Of a stretch of 43,209 bases of DNA, positions 1 to 8,981 are shown in pieces. Numbering within the stretch: the stretch's first letter is position 1; every line of letters begins with the position of its first letter. Made by a program: the position numbers and the translations under genes. The DNA comes from Nitrososphaerales archaeon (lineage in GTDB: Archaea; Thermoproteota; Nitrososphaeria; Nitrososphaerales; CADDZS01). The stretch covers positions 1 through 43,209 of the forward strand of contig JASHPO010000017.1 of the NCBI GenBank assembly GCA_030038075.1. The letters run 5' to 3'. The notes beneath the pieces were generated by a model. It saw nothing but the letters and a program-made list of their open reading frames with translations. It did no database searches and was not told the origin of the DNA.

Positions 1-150
1 GCTGATTACAACATTCTAGGTGGGTTGCCGCTCGGAAGGTTCTACGAGGATCTAGGGCACGTTTCGCTCTTTTCATTCAGCGAGTTACATTCGCAACCTG
101 ACATCGAAACTCTGGTAGCTTCCTTGAAGAAGGTCGAGAGGACGAGCTAA
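1..150 (+). CDS. gcvPA: Glycine dehydrogenase (decarboxylating) subunit 1, C-terminal end (truncated by window start)
   Basis: Open frame from base 1: ADYNILGGLPLGRFYEDLGHVSLFSFSELHSQPDIETLVASLKKVERTS*, with the GcvPA-type C-terminal LGGLPLGRFY; stop TAA 148-150 overlaps the gcvPB ATG (TAATG). Confidence 0.8.
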   Translation, partial: ADYNILGGLPLGRFYEDLGHVSLFSFSELHSQPDIETLVASLKKVERTS

Positions 151-1676
151 TGGTTTACCGTCAAGCCACATGGGACGAACCGCTTTTGAAGGAACTCTCG
201 AAGAAAGGGAGACGTGGATACTCACTTCCCCGGATCGACGAGAAAATAAAATCCAAAGTCGGGGATCCCTTGAAACTCGTGCCGAATTCCATGCTTCGAA
301 ACTCTCCACCATCCCTTCCAGAACTTTCGGAACCCCAGATCGTCAGACATTTCACACGCTTGTCGCAGATGAACTTTGCAATAGACATCGGAATGTATCC
401 TTTGGGAAGCTGCACGATGAAATACAATCCCAAGGTATCGCAGCGCATTGCTAGGAATCCCAGGATAGCCAATCTTCATCCTTACCAGGACGAATCAACG
501 ATTCAGGGAACGCTCGAACTGCTCCATGATCTGGAACGAATGCTTTGCGAGATAACAGGCATGGATCGGTTTTCCCTTTGTCCCGCCGCCGGTGCGCAAG
601 GCGAATATGTCGGAGCATTAATCACAAAGAATTACCTTCGCGACCAAGGTCTCGGAGAGAAAGATGAGATGCTCGTTCCCGATTCCGCCCATGGAACAAA
701 CCCGTCGAGTGCCGCGATGGCGGGCTTTAAGGTTGTGAAAATTCCTTCATCCGAGGAAGGGATTGTGACCGCCGAGGCTGCGAAAAAACTGATCTCGAAG
801 AAGACTGCGGGCATGATGCTAACTGTTCCCAACACGCTTGGCATATTCGAACGGGAAATTGTTGAGGTTACAAAGATGGTTCATGAAGCCAGAGGCATCA
901 TGTACTATGACGGCGCGAATATGAATGCTCTCTTGGGCTTCGTCCGGCCTGGCGATATGGATTTTGACATTGTCCACATTAACGTGCACAAGACATTCGC
1001 GACGCCCCACGGGGGCGGAGGTCCAGGAGCAGGACCAGTCGGCGTGAAAGACCGTCTGAAGGATTACTTGCCCGTCCCGCTAGTATCCAAATCCGAATTG
1101 GGATACAAACTCGACTACAGTGTCTCAAAGAGCATTGGCTACATCAAATCGTTCTACGGCAACACTGCCGTGTTGCTTAGAGCCTACTGCTACATAATGA
1201 GCCTAGGGAAAGACGGACTGAAAATTGTCTCGGAGCAGGCTATCCTATCCTCCAATTATCTTCTCAAACTTCTTGATAGAGAGGCATATTTCACACCGTA
1301 TTCGACCGGACATCCAAGGATGCATGAATTTGTCGTAAGTGCTTCGCCGCTGAAGAAGAAAACCGGGATCAACGCGGGTGATGTCGCGAAGGCGATACTC
1401 GATTATGGCATGCACTCACCAACGACCTATTTCCCCCTTATCGTCCCCGAAGCGTTGATGGCGGAGCCAACCGAAACGGAGACGATGGAGAGCCTAGAAG
1501 CCTACGCGTCGAACGTGAACAGAATCTCAAAGCTCGCTTCTGAGAATCCAAAGGATATAACAGACTCCCCCAAGAACACGTCGGTTGGACGTTTGGATGA
1601 GTACAGGGCATCCTACCCAAGTACGATGATCCTGAACTGGAACGAGATCGGAAAGGAAATGGCCGAGGCTGATTGA
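150..1676 (+). CDS. gcvPB: Glycine dehydrogenase (decarboxylating) subunit 2
   Basis: 508 aa; PLP-binding region DIVHINVHKTFATPHGGGGPGAGPVGV, and MYPLGSCTMKYNPK typical of GcvPB. Confidence 0.97.
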   Translation: MVYRQATWDEPLLKELSKKGRRGYSLPRIDEKIKSKVGDPLKLVPNSMLRNSPPSLPELSEPQIVRHFTRLSQMNFAIDIGMYPLGSCTMKYNPKVSQRIARNPRIANLHPYQDESTIQGTLELLHDLERMLCEITGMDRFSLCPAAGAQGEYVGALITKNYLRDQGLGEKDEMLVPDSAHGTNPSSAAMAGFKVVKIPSSEEGIVTAEAAKKLISKKTAGMMLTVPNTLGIFEREIVEVTKMVHEARGIMYYDGANMNALLGFVRPGDMDFDIVHINVHKTFATPHGGGGPGAGPVGVKDRLKDYLPVPLVSKSELGYKLDYSVSKSIGYIKSFYGNTAVLLRAYCYIMSLGKDGLKIVSEQAILSSNYLLKLLDREAYFTPYSTGHPRMHEFVVSASPLKKKTGINAGDVAKAILDYGMHSPTTYFPLIVPEALMAEPTETETMESLEAYASNVNRISKLASENPKDITDSPKNTSVGRLDEYRASYPSTMILNWNEIGKEMAEAD

Positions 1677-1679
1677 GAA

Positions 1680-2003
1680 TTGCCGGCCAGACGTGGACAC
1701 GGCTTCGATTCTCGCAGAGAACAGCGAAGGAAGGTCGCAAAGCAACATATTCAGCAACTTATGGATTCTGCACTGGCGAAGAACGTAAAGAATCCTGAAC
1801 AAGCTGAGAGGCACGCCTCGCTAGCCTGGAAACTCTCCACCAGATTCAATGTCCGGCTCAGAGAGAAGCGGTTATTTTTTTGTCACAAGTGCAAAAAGTT
1901 CATTGTTCCACCTCGCACCGCAAGAATCAGACTGAGCAGGAAGCGAAGGAGCCTTAACATCACTTGTTTGAAGTGTCAGAGCACCTATCGAAGGATCTTC
2001 TGA
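1680..2003 (+). CDS. rnp4: Ribonuclease P protein component 4 (Rpp21/Rpr2 family)
   Basis: 107 aa; CHKCKKF...CLKCQSTYRRIF zinc ribbon plus basic helical N-terminus; TTG start. Confidence 0.88.
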   Translation: MPARRGHGFDSRREQRRKVAKQHIQQLMDSALAKNVKNPEQAERHASLAWKLSTRFNVRLREKRLFFCHKCKKFIVPPRTARIRLSRKRRSLNITCLKCQSTYRRIF

Positions 2004-2134
2004 CTTGTTACGAGGTTGCTGTTCATCAGTAAATAGCCTAAGATGGTATTAGTCATCGAGCAAGGATTTTAGTTAAATAGAGCTTCAAAACAATGACTAT
2101 TCTACGAAGTCTAGACCAAGGAGTTTGAACTGAT

Positions 2135-2590
2135 TTGACGACAGCCTACGAAGTCCCGCAAGAATTGCTGATCTCAAAGCTTGCAGATCACCTGAAGAGA
2201 GTTTCTCAGATTGAACAGCCGATCTGGACTGCCTATGCAAAAACCGGTTCACATGCGCAGAGGCAGCCGAGCGAGAAAGATTGGTGGTACACTCGTTGCG
2301 CTTCACTTCTAAGGAAGATATACGTTCACGGTCCAATCGGGCTCTCACAGTTGAGAAGTGATTATGGCGGCCGAAAGGAAATCGGATACTACGTAGGTCA
2401 TCACCGCGACTCCGGAGGTTCCGCAATCAGAAAGGCGATACAGCAGCTTGAAGCAGCCGGTTTTGTCGCAAAGCAGGGCAGACACGGGAGGATTCTCACA
2501 GGCAAGGGCGTCAGCCTCGTGGACAAACAAAGTACGGAGATACTCAAGGAACTGGCAAAAGCAAAGCCCGAATTGGCACGCTATCTCTAG
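2135..2590 (+). CDS. rps19e: Ribosomal protein S19e (eS19)
   Basis: DWWYTRCASLLRKIYVHGPIGLSQLRSDYGGRK...GSAIRKAIQQLEAAGFV; TTG start. Confidence 0.97.
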   Translation: MTTAYEVPQELLISKLADHLKRVSQIEQPIWTAYAKTGSHAQRQPSEKDWWYTRCASLLRKIYVHGPIGLSQLRSDYGGRKEIGYYVGHHRDSGGSAIRKAIQQLEAAGFVAKQGRHGRILTGKGVSLVDKQSTEILKELAKAKPELARYL

Positions 2591-2617
2591 TTCATCCCTA
2601 AATCTGCAAATCGAGGA

Positions 2618-2920
2618 TTGACTGCTTTGAGCGGAGAAAGCGACGAAAAACCCTCCCAAGAACGATCCGCTGGAGATCAAGAGAGAAGAGCGAAAGCCGC
2701 CCGTGACCAAATGCTCCGCGTAGTGTTTACCAGCGAGGCGAGAGAGAGGTTGACTAATATACGGATGGTGAAACCTGATTTGGCGGAATCTATAGAAAGC
2801 CAGATCATTCAACTCGTGTCCTCTGGGCGTTTGAAGCACCAAGTCACTGATGAGGAGTTGAAACAGATGCTGGGTCAACTACAACAGCCAAAAAGGGAAT
2901 TCAAGATCAATTACAAATAG
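2618..2920 (+). CDS. PDCD5/TFAR19-family DNA-binding protein
   Basis: Basic N-terminus, EARERLTNIRMVKPDLAESIESQIIQLVSSGRLKHQVTDEELKQMLGQL is diagnostic; position between S19e and L39e. Confidence 0.93.
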   Translation: MTALSGESDEKPSQERSAGDQERRAKAARDQMLRVVFTSEARERLTNIRMVKPDLAESIESQIIQLVSSGRLKHQVTDEELKQMLGQLQQPKREFKINYK

Positions 2921-2930
2921 TGTGAAGAAA

Positions 2931-3086
2931 ATGAGCAAGAAAACTTCGGGCGTTAAGAAAAGATTGCTTAAGATGAGAAGGCAGGCTTGGCCAGTCCCAA
3001 CGTGGGTCATTGCGAAGACCAAGCAAAAAGTGCGAACTCATCCCCAGCAAAGACAATGGAGACGCCAGAAGCTAAAGATAAAGTGA
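2931..3086 (+). CDS. rpl39e: Ribosomal protein L39e (eL39); not in the supplied ORF track
   Basis: 51 aa MSKKTSGVKKRLLKMRRQAWPVPTWVIAKTKQKVRTHPQQRQWRRQKLKIK*; L39e pattern PxPxWVxxKT...RxWRRxKLK; conserved context before L31e. Confidence 0.95.
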   Translation: MSKKTSGVKKRLLKMRRQAWPVPTWVIAKTKQKVRTHPQQRQWRRQKLKIK

Positions 3087-3095
3087 TGAAGCTGT

Positions 3096-3632
3096 TTGTC
3101 GAAGCAGGAAGAAAATCTCGAAAGAATTTACACCGTGCCTCTGACACGGGCCTGGATTACTGCGCGCCACAAGCGAACAAAACGCGCGGTTAAAGTGCTC
3201 AGAGAATTTGCCGAGAAGCACATGAAGTCCGAAGAGGTCAAGATCGACACTGAGCTTAATGAGCGCTTATGGAGCCGAGGCATAACAAAGCCTCCGCGCA
3301 AGATAACCGTAAGAATGGAAAAGGACGAAGACGGGGTCGTAACAGTTTCTCTTCCGAAGGTTGAGAAGCCTTCAGAACTTCTAGAGGAAAAGAAGGCACT
3401 TCCTGAGAAGAAGAGAGAGTCCCTACCATCAGCAGAAGCTCTACCGGGAACTAAGGGCGAAGCAGCTCTTCCACCAGCCGAGCCGACTGCCGCCGCCGAA
3501 CCAGAAGCTCCCAAAGCCGAGGAAGAGAATAAGGAAAAGCCGAAGACAAAGGCCTCGCCGAAGAAGAAGAATTCTGCTACGAAAAAGGCTGCTGCAAGGA
3601 AGAGAGCCGAGAAGAAGCACGACGACGAGTAG
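3096..3632 (+). CDS. rpl31e: Ribosomal protein L31e (eL31) with long low-complexity C-terminal extension
   Basis: ERIYTVPLTRAWITARHKRTKRAVKVLREFAEKHMK...IDTELNERLWSRGITKPPRKITVR is L31e; followed by a roughly 90-residue E/K/A/P-rich tail; TTG start. Confidence 0.93.
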   Translation: MSKQEENLERIYTVPLTRAWITARHKRTKRAVKVLREFAEKHMKSEEVKIDTELNERLWSRGITKPPRKITVRMEKDEDGVVTVSLPKVEKPSELLEEKKALPEKKRESLPSAEALPGTKGEAALPPAEPTAAAEPEAPKAEEENKEKPKTKASPKKKNSATKKAAARKRAEKKHDDE

Positions 3633-3638
3633 CCGCTC

Positions 3639-4160
3639 TCAGTTAGCGCAAACCCTGAACCAATTCCGATAGAGCATGGGTATTGGGCTCCCATACCACT
3701 TTTCGAACATTCTTCGAATATCGTCGGCAGTGTCAACTCCTGCCAGTTGCGCCTCGTCGTCGGACAGGTTGTACGCGCTCACCTTGTCAGTCCTGTAGAA
3801 CTCGATCAAGAGTCTCGATGAGTCCGACTTTTGCTTGAACCTGTTCATAAGAACGTAATACGTGCCGACCTTGGGCGATGTACGATAAGTCACCTGAATC
3901 TTGCCGTCCGCAATCTTCTGGATCAATTCCTTCACGAAGACGATCTGTTTTGGCTTTGTGTCCTTAGTCTTAATCGCTTCGGATTTCCAGAGTGTCGGAA
4001 ATTTTTGGATGGCAAGACCCACCGCTTCGTTGTAGGTCAAATCCTTACCGAACTCCGCTTCAACGTCGAGCTTCCGTATTGCGTCCGCATTAGCGGTGTT
4101 TTCTCGCATCCATGAAACGAATTTATCCATCACTCTCTGGTCTGAAAGGGTTCGCGACAT
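3639..4160 (-). CDS. ASCH/PUA-like domain protein
   Basis: IVFVKELIQKIADGKIQVTYRTSPKVGTYYVLMNRFK...DKVSAYNLSDDEAQLAGVDTADDIRRMFEKWYG...YRNWFRV follows the ASCH pattern; N-terminal extension of about 65 aa. Confidence 0.6.
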   Translation of the reverse strand: MSRTLSDQRVMDKFVSWMRENTANADAIRKLDVEAEFGKDLTYNEAVGLAIQKFPTLWKSEAIKTKDTKPKQIVFVKELIQKIADGKIQVTYRTSPKVGTYYVLMNRFKQKSDSSRLLIEFYRTDKVSAYNLSDDEAQLAGVDTADDIRRMFEKWYGSPIPMLYRNWFRVCAN

Positions 4161-4248
4161 CGTGGTCAGCAGCCTAGTAAGTGCAGGGCGTAACGTAACC
4201 GAGTTATATTATTTTTACTTCGCCCGACTGGGCTCAGCGGGCTTCGAT

Positions 4249-5313
4249 TTACTCTGCTTCCAAGTCGGACAGCAGCGATTCATAGCGAGGAGAGTCGTCA
4301 AGGTCTTGCTCAAGGTTTCCGGCGAACACTTTGAGAGCCGCATCTATGGGATCGTAGCTGTCGAACTTTGTCGTCCTGAAGCCTGTCGCCATTATAATTG
4401 CGGTTGTCGTCGTCGTGGAGTTCGCAGAGAGACCGAACTCAATCTGCATCGATCCTGTTCCGAGCACGCCAGACAAGCCTCCGATAGATGCCGAGAGATC
4501 TTTCATCGTTATCGATTTCTCAGTGCATAGGTGGACCAACGAATGAGAGGCTTGCGAGGTGTCAACGATCTTGCTAAAGTGGCCAGCCGCCTCCATCACA
4601 GCCTGCTTGTATTCTGATAATTGGCAATCCCCGACGCACATTACGCTGTACGAGTTTGATTTCACGAATTCCACCACTTTGTTCAGTCCAATGCTGAATT
4701 CGTGCTGTTCTGTGGAACCCAAAAGCTTGTTCAGTGCAAGAGCAATCTTCTGATTCATGAGCGCGTAAGAATCAATAACAGGCATGTCTTGCGCCAGAAG
4801 CTCGTCGTTGTCGATGACAATGACCCCGGTCGCGAGGTCTCTTACCTGCCTCAAAGCAACCCCAGCGAAGAAGTGCTTTGGCTTTTCAAAGATGTACGGC
4901 ATTACTAAAACAGCCACGCTTACCGCACCCTTTGACCTCGCCTCCCTTGCGACCAGAGGGGCTAATCCGGAACCATCGCACCCTCCCAAGCCGGCTATAA
5001 TGAACACGATGTCACTGTCTGAGAGCATCTGTCTCAGTTCGGGAATCCTTTCGTGGGCCAGACCTCGGACATGAGTCGGGGATGACTTGCCTGTCGCGGT
5101 GGCGCTGACGAGGATCTTCTCACCCTTTGTGATCGTGGCAATATCGTGATCGTCGCAACTCAAGTAAACAAAATGTTCCAAAAGCTTGCTTTCTTTAGAG
5201 AGCTGAGCTGCAATCTTGCAACCGGCGCTTCCAACACCGACAACGGCGACTTTTCTTCCATAACCAGGGTTCGAGTACGGAAAGTCTGTTAGTTTGGTAA
5301 TTTTTTCGGACAA
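4249..5313 (-). CDS. Divergent FtsZ/tubulin-superfamily GTPase-like protein
   Basis: VAVVGVGSAGCKIAAQL and VFIIAGLGGCDGSGLAPLVAREA (degenerate GGGTGTG signature loop), YIFEKPKHFFAGVALRQV...GVIVIDNDEL; TTG start. Confidence 0.8.
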   Translation of the reverse strand: MSEKITKLTDFPYSNPGYGRKVAVVGVGSAGCKIAAQLSKESKLLEHFVYLSCDDHDIATITKGEKILVSATATGKSSPTHVRGLAHERIPELRQMLSDSDIVFIIAGLGGCDGSGLAPLVAREARSKGAVSVAVLVMPYIFEKPKHFFAGVALRQVRDLATGVIVIDNDELLAQDMPVIDSYALMNQKIALALNKLLGSTEQHEFSIGLNKVVEFVKSNSYSVMCVGDCQLSEYKQAVMEAAGHFSKIVDTSQASHSLVHLCTEKSITMKDLSASIGGLSGVLGTGSMQIEFGLSANSTTTTTAIIMATGFRTTKFDSYDPIDAALKVFAGNLEQDLDDSPRYESLLSDLEAE

Positions 5314-5414
5314 GGGTAGGACTCGCCCGCAGGGAAAGAAAGATTCGATATTAATTCCGATACTTTACTAAATGTCAATCCTGTGTCAAAAGTACTAGTA
5401 CAATGTTATGTAAT

Positions 5415-6752
5415 TTATTGCCCTAAGATTGATTCAGTAATAAAACCTCGAAGAGTCGACGACGTATAGTCGACAATTCTGGCGCTGACTTCCTTTCCCA
5501 ACAGATCAGCCGCCAGATCTTTGAAGAGGCACGGCTTGTAGAAGGAGTTTCTACCTACCGCGGCGCCATCGACCAGCTCGTCTATCAAAACGCGACCGTT
5601 CCAGCCAACCCATTTAGAGTTTACTTCCCTTTGGATTTGTTTTACGAGCACAGTCATCCTAGCCGACCTGCCTTTGGATGTCTCCGAGTCGATCTGGTCG
5701 CTCATTCTCGCAGCTTTTGTACCATCCCTCGCGCCGAATCTTGAGATGTTCACAACATCGGGTCTGGTCCTCTTAAGGAGCTCTTGAGATTCCAAAAACT
5801 CTTGCTCTGTCTCAGAAGGGAAACCGACTATCATGTCAGTGCTCAAAGTGACCCTAGGAATGGACTGCCTGAAGGCGTTCACAATATCGTAATAGTCATC
5901 AACTTCATATCCCCTTTGCATCTCTTTTAGAATCCTGTCACTGCCCGACTGGACGGGAAGGTGCAAGAATTTGAAGACCTTCTCATGCTTGAAGCATTCA
6001 ATCAGATCTCCAGCGAACCTGCGGGTTAGAAGCGGGTTCATCATCCCGATCCTGACCTTGAAATCACCTGGAATCGAGCACACTTTCCTGATGAGGCTGG
6101 GGAGGCTGGTTTTCGAGTCCTTCCCGTAGGCGGCATTATCCGTTGATGTAAGCCATATCTCTTTGGCGCCTTGAGCGACGAAGCTCCGCGCCTCCTCAGC
6201 GATTTGATTCTCCGGGTAGCTGAAGACGGTCCCCTTCACCAGTTTGACCTGACAGAAGGTGCAGCTGCTAAGGCAGCCGGAGGATATCTCGACTATCCCG
6301 ACCACACTGTTGAGCCTGCTTCGAGGCATCCCCACTTTGACGAGTCTCTGTGATTCCAAGGAAACCATCCGTTGTCCTGAGAGAGTGCTCTCGATGGTAG
6401 GCAGAATCCTGTCTAGATTCCCCGGACCCACCATGCTCAGGTTTGCTTTTATCTTCTCAATCTTGGCGGGGTCTGCCTTTGGAAGGCAACCTGCTACAAT
6501 CAGTTTGTTTCCTCCTTTTGAGAGGTCTCTTATCCTGCCAAGCATCCTTTGCTCGGTGACAGACTTTACGCTGCAGGTAACCAGAACGCTCAGGTCGGCG
6601 CTACTCTCGTTCTCAACTAGGTCGTAGCCGCCCTGCTCAATGATTCCTCTCAAAATTTCGGTGTCAGCGAGACTAGCGGAGCATCCATGCCCTTCAACAT
6701 AGATCCGTTTGGGAACCGCCTGCATAGCGAGGATTTCTTCTCTTTCAAGCAA
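5415..6752 (-). CDS. Archaeal MiaB-like (e-MtaB/CDKAL1-type) tRNA t6A37 methylthiotransferase
   Basis: N-terminal UPF0004 IYVEGHGCSASLADTEILRG; radical SAM CLSSCTFCQVKLVKG; C-terminal TRAM-like region. Confidence 0.92.
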   Translation of the reverse strand: MLEREEILAMQAVPKRIYVEGHGCSASLADTEILRGIIEQGGYDLVENESSADLSVLVTCSVKSVTEQRMLGRIRDLSKGGNKLIVAGCLPKADPAKIEKIKANLSMVGPGNLDRILPTIESTLSGQRMVSLESQRLVKVGMPRSRLNSVVGIVEISSGCLSSCTFCQVKLVKGTVFSYPENQIAEEARSFVAQGAKEIWLTSTDNAAYGKDSKTSLPSLIRKVCSIPGDFKVRIGMMNPLLTRRFAGDLIECFKHEKVFKFLHLPVQSGSDRILKEMQRGYEVDDYYDIVNAFRQSIPRVTLSTDMIVGFPSETEQEFLESQELLKRTRPDVVNISRFGARDGTKAARMSDQIDSETSKGRSARMTVLVKQIQREVNSKWVGWNGRVLIDELVDGAAVGRNSFYKPCLFKDLAADLLGKEVSARIVDYTSSTLRGFITESILGQ

Positions 6753-6816
6753 AAACTCGACACTTATTCATTGCTCGGGGAATCCTTAACTTGGGTATCT
6801 CATCGTATTTTTCCAT

Positions 6817-7509
6817 TTGAACCCGCCGCAGAATGTGATTATTCTGGAAGAGTCAACGCTTGAGCTTGTTCCCGCCAAGTTTCGTAGGCACGAATCCTGC
6901 AGGCTGGTCGAAGAAAGGTTCGGAATCCCGCCGGAAATGCAGATTCTGGACGACAACTACCATCACAAGTTGATTACCAAACTCTCCAACAAGGAAAAAC
7001 GCGGCAGGCCGGACATCGTTCATTTTGCTTTGCTTGACATTACGAGCACTCCTGCTTACATGGAAGATCTAGTGGAGGTATACGTTCACACCGTCAACAA
7101 TGAGACGATCAGGCTACTCCCAAAGGTGAGGCTACCCCGGACTCTCCAGAGGTTCTGCGGCGTTATGGCGAAGGTGCTTGCAGACAAAATAGAGCAACAG
7201 AAGAAGGAGCTTTTCGAGCTAAAGAAAGATGATACGATTGAGCACCTTGTAACTTCAATTGACGCGGAAAGAGTCGTCTGCCTTACTACCGAGGGAGTCG
7301 GGACAGATCTTCTGCCATTCGCAAAGGAAATTCATTCAAAAAATGAGAAGGCCATTTGGATAGTTGGCGGATTTCCCCGCGGTCATTTTGGAGATGATGT
7401 AAAGTCATTGGCTACCGATGTCATTTCGATTTCGAGATATTCACTCACGGCTAACGTTGTCACATCCAGGATATGCTATGCGTTTGAATTGGTTCAACCA
7501 ACTGTTTGA
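6817..7509 (+). CDS. nep1: 16S rRNA pseudouridine N1-methyltransferase Nep1/Emg1
   Basis: RRGRPDIVHFALLDITSTP-type motif (KEKRGRPDIVHFALLDITSTPAY), VRLPRTLQRFCGVM, ISISRYSLTANVVTSRICYAFE; TTG start. Confidence 0.95.
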   Translation: MNPPQNVIILEESTLELVPAKFRRHESCRLVEERFGIPPEMQILDDNYHHKLITKLSNKEKRGRPDIVHFALLDITSTPAYMEDLVEVYVHTVNNETIRLLPKVRLPRTLQRFCGVMAKVLADKIEQQKKELFELKKDDTIEHLVTSIDAERVVCLTTEGVGTDLLPFAKEIHSKNEKAIWIVGGFPRGHFGDDVKSLATDVISISRYSLTANVVTSRICYAFELVQPTV

Positions 7510-7534
7510 TTGAAGTTCAATCAAACAGTTGGTT
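7496..7534. repeat. Perfect 19-bp inverted repeat with 1-nt centre (39-nt palindrome) across convergent gene ends
   Basis: aaccaactgtttgattgaa-g-ttcaatcaaacagttggtt; the arms are exact reverse complements; spans the stop codons of nep1 (TGA 7507-7509) and fumC (7517-7519, minus strand). Confidence 0.97.
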
Positions 7535-8926
7535 AGATGTCATCTTCTTGATATCTAGGAGCTTGTCGAGTTCCTCATCTGAGAGATTGGTCATTTGCTT
7601 TGCGATCTCCCTAATTGATCTCTTCGTCGCGACCGATTTCTTTGCAATCTCGGCCGCCTTCTCGTAGCCTATTTTTGGGGACAACGCTGTCGAGAGCTGG
7701 CTACTCATCTCTGCATAAGTCCTGCAGACAGTTTCGTTAGCTGTAATCCCGTCGACACATCTCTTCGCAAATACCGTCGAGCCATTTGCCGCAATCTTGA
7801 TCGAAAGCAAGAGATCCCAAACGGTCACTGGCATCATGACGTTAAGCTCCAGTTGTCCAGCCTGACCTGCCAGACTGACACAGAGGTCATTTGAGATTAT
7901 TTGCATTGCAACCATGTTGAACATCTCGACTATGCTGGGGTTCACCTTGCCAGGCATGATGGAAGAGCCTGGCTGCACACTCGGCAGAAAGATTTCGCCG
8001 AGACCCGCCGCAGGCCCTGAAGACAGCAGCCTTAGATCATTTGCAATCTTCGTGAAACTCACAGCGACAACTTTTAGGGCAGCTGCAATTTCGACGGCCG
8101 CGTCAAGGCTCTGTGTCGCCTCGAACATGTTGCTTGCTCTTCGGAAATCTATCTTCGTCAGCGCCGAAACCTCCTTGATTGCAAGTTCAGTAAACCTCGG
8201 GTGTGCATTTAACCCGGTGCCGACCGCGGTGCCGCCAAAGTTCAATTCCTTCAGATTTTCACTCGCCCTCTCAATGCGACCAATGCCATGCTCGATCATG
8301 CTCGCGTAACCGCTGAACTCCTGCCCCAGAGTCACAGGGACTGCGTCCTGCAGGTGAGTTCTCCCGATCTTTACCACATCTTCAAACTCCTCAGATTTTC
8401 TCTTTAGAGAAGCGTGAAGCGTCCTAAGGGCAGGCAGAAGATCGTTCACGATACTTTCTAGGGCCGAGATGTGGATCGCTACGTGGAAGGTGTCGTTGGT
8501 TGACTGCGCCATGTTCACGTGGTCGTTGGGGTGGACGAGCTTGTAATTTCCTTTCTCGCCGCCTAGAAGTTCTATTGCGCGGTTTGCAATGACCTCATTT
8601 GCGTTCATGTTCTGGGAAGTTCCAGCCCCAGCTTGGAAAACGTCAACTACAAAGCTGGAATCGAACTTGCCTTCAATAACTTCCCTAGCCGCCTTCGCGA
8701 TAGCGTCACCAATCTTCCTGTCAAGCAAATCAAGCTCCATGTTCGCCTTCGCGGCGGAGTACTTGATTATTCCCTGAGCTCGGATAAACTCCCTAGGAAG
8801 CCTGTATCCGCTGATCGGAAAGTTCCCAACAGCCCGCAGGGTCTGCACGCCATAGTAGGCGTCCGCCGGGACCTCGACTTCGCCAAGAAAGTCCTTCTCT
8901 ACTCTGAATTTTGAAGCGCTCGACAA
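7517..8926 (-). CDS. fumC: Class II fumarate hydratase
   Basis: 469 aa; GSSIMPGKVNPSIVEM signature, THLQDAVPVTLGQEF, AQSTNDTFHVA. Confidence 0.96.
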   Translation of the reverse strand: MSSASKFRVEKDFLGEVEVPADAYYGVQTLRAVGNFPISGYRLPREFIRAQGIIKYSAAKANMELDLLDRKIGDAIAKAAREVIEGKFDSSFVVDVFQAGAGTSQNMNANEVIANRAIELLGGEKGNYKLVHPNDHVNMAQSTNDTFHVAIHISALESIVNDLLPALRTLHASLKRKSEEFEDVVKIGRTHLQDAVPVTLGQEFSGYASMIEHGIGRIERASENLKELNFGGTAVGTGLNAHPRFTELAIKEVSALTKIDFRRASNMFEATQSLDAAVEIAAALKVVAVSFTKIANDLRLLSSGPAAGLGEIFLPSVQPGSSIMPGKVNPSIVEMFNMVAMQIISNDLCVSLAGQAGQLELNVMMPVTVWDLLLSIKIAANGSTVFAKRCVDGITANETVCRTYAEMSSQLSTALSPKIGYEKAAEIAKKSVATKRSIREIAKQMTNLSDEELDKLLDIKKMTSNQLFD

Positions 8927-8981
8927 AACTGTTCTCTTTACCTCCTGTCTTCAACAACTATTGTACTTTTACCCAGACTAG

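Noticed and set aside
161-479. Overlapping ORFs on both strands within the gcvPB start
   Set aside because: GcvPB is unambiguous and explains the region.
3128-3736. 202-aa minus-strand ORF rich in Ser/Phe/Ala
   Set aside because: Exact antisense of the L31e low-complexity tail; the reading frame is a by-product of GAA/AAG-rich coding.
5390-5400. Short palindrome gtactagtac upstream of the FtsZ-like gene
   Set aside because: Only 10 nt and AT-rich; such palindromes are expected by chance.
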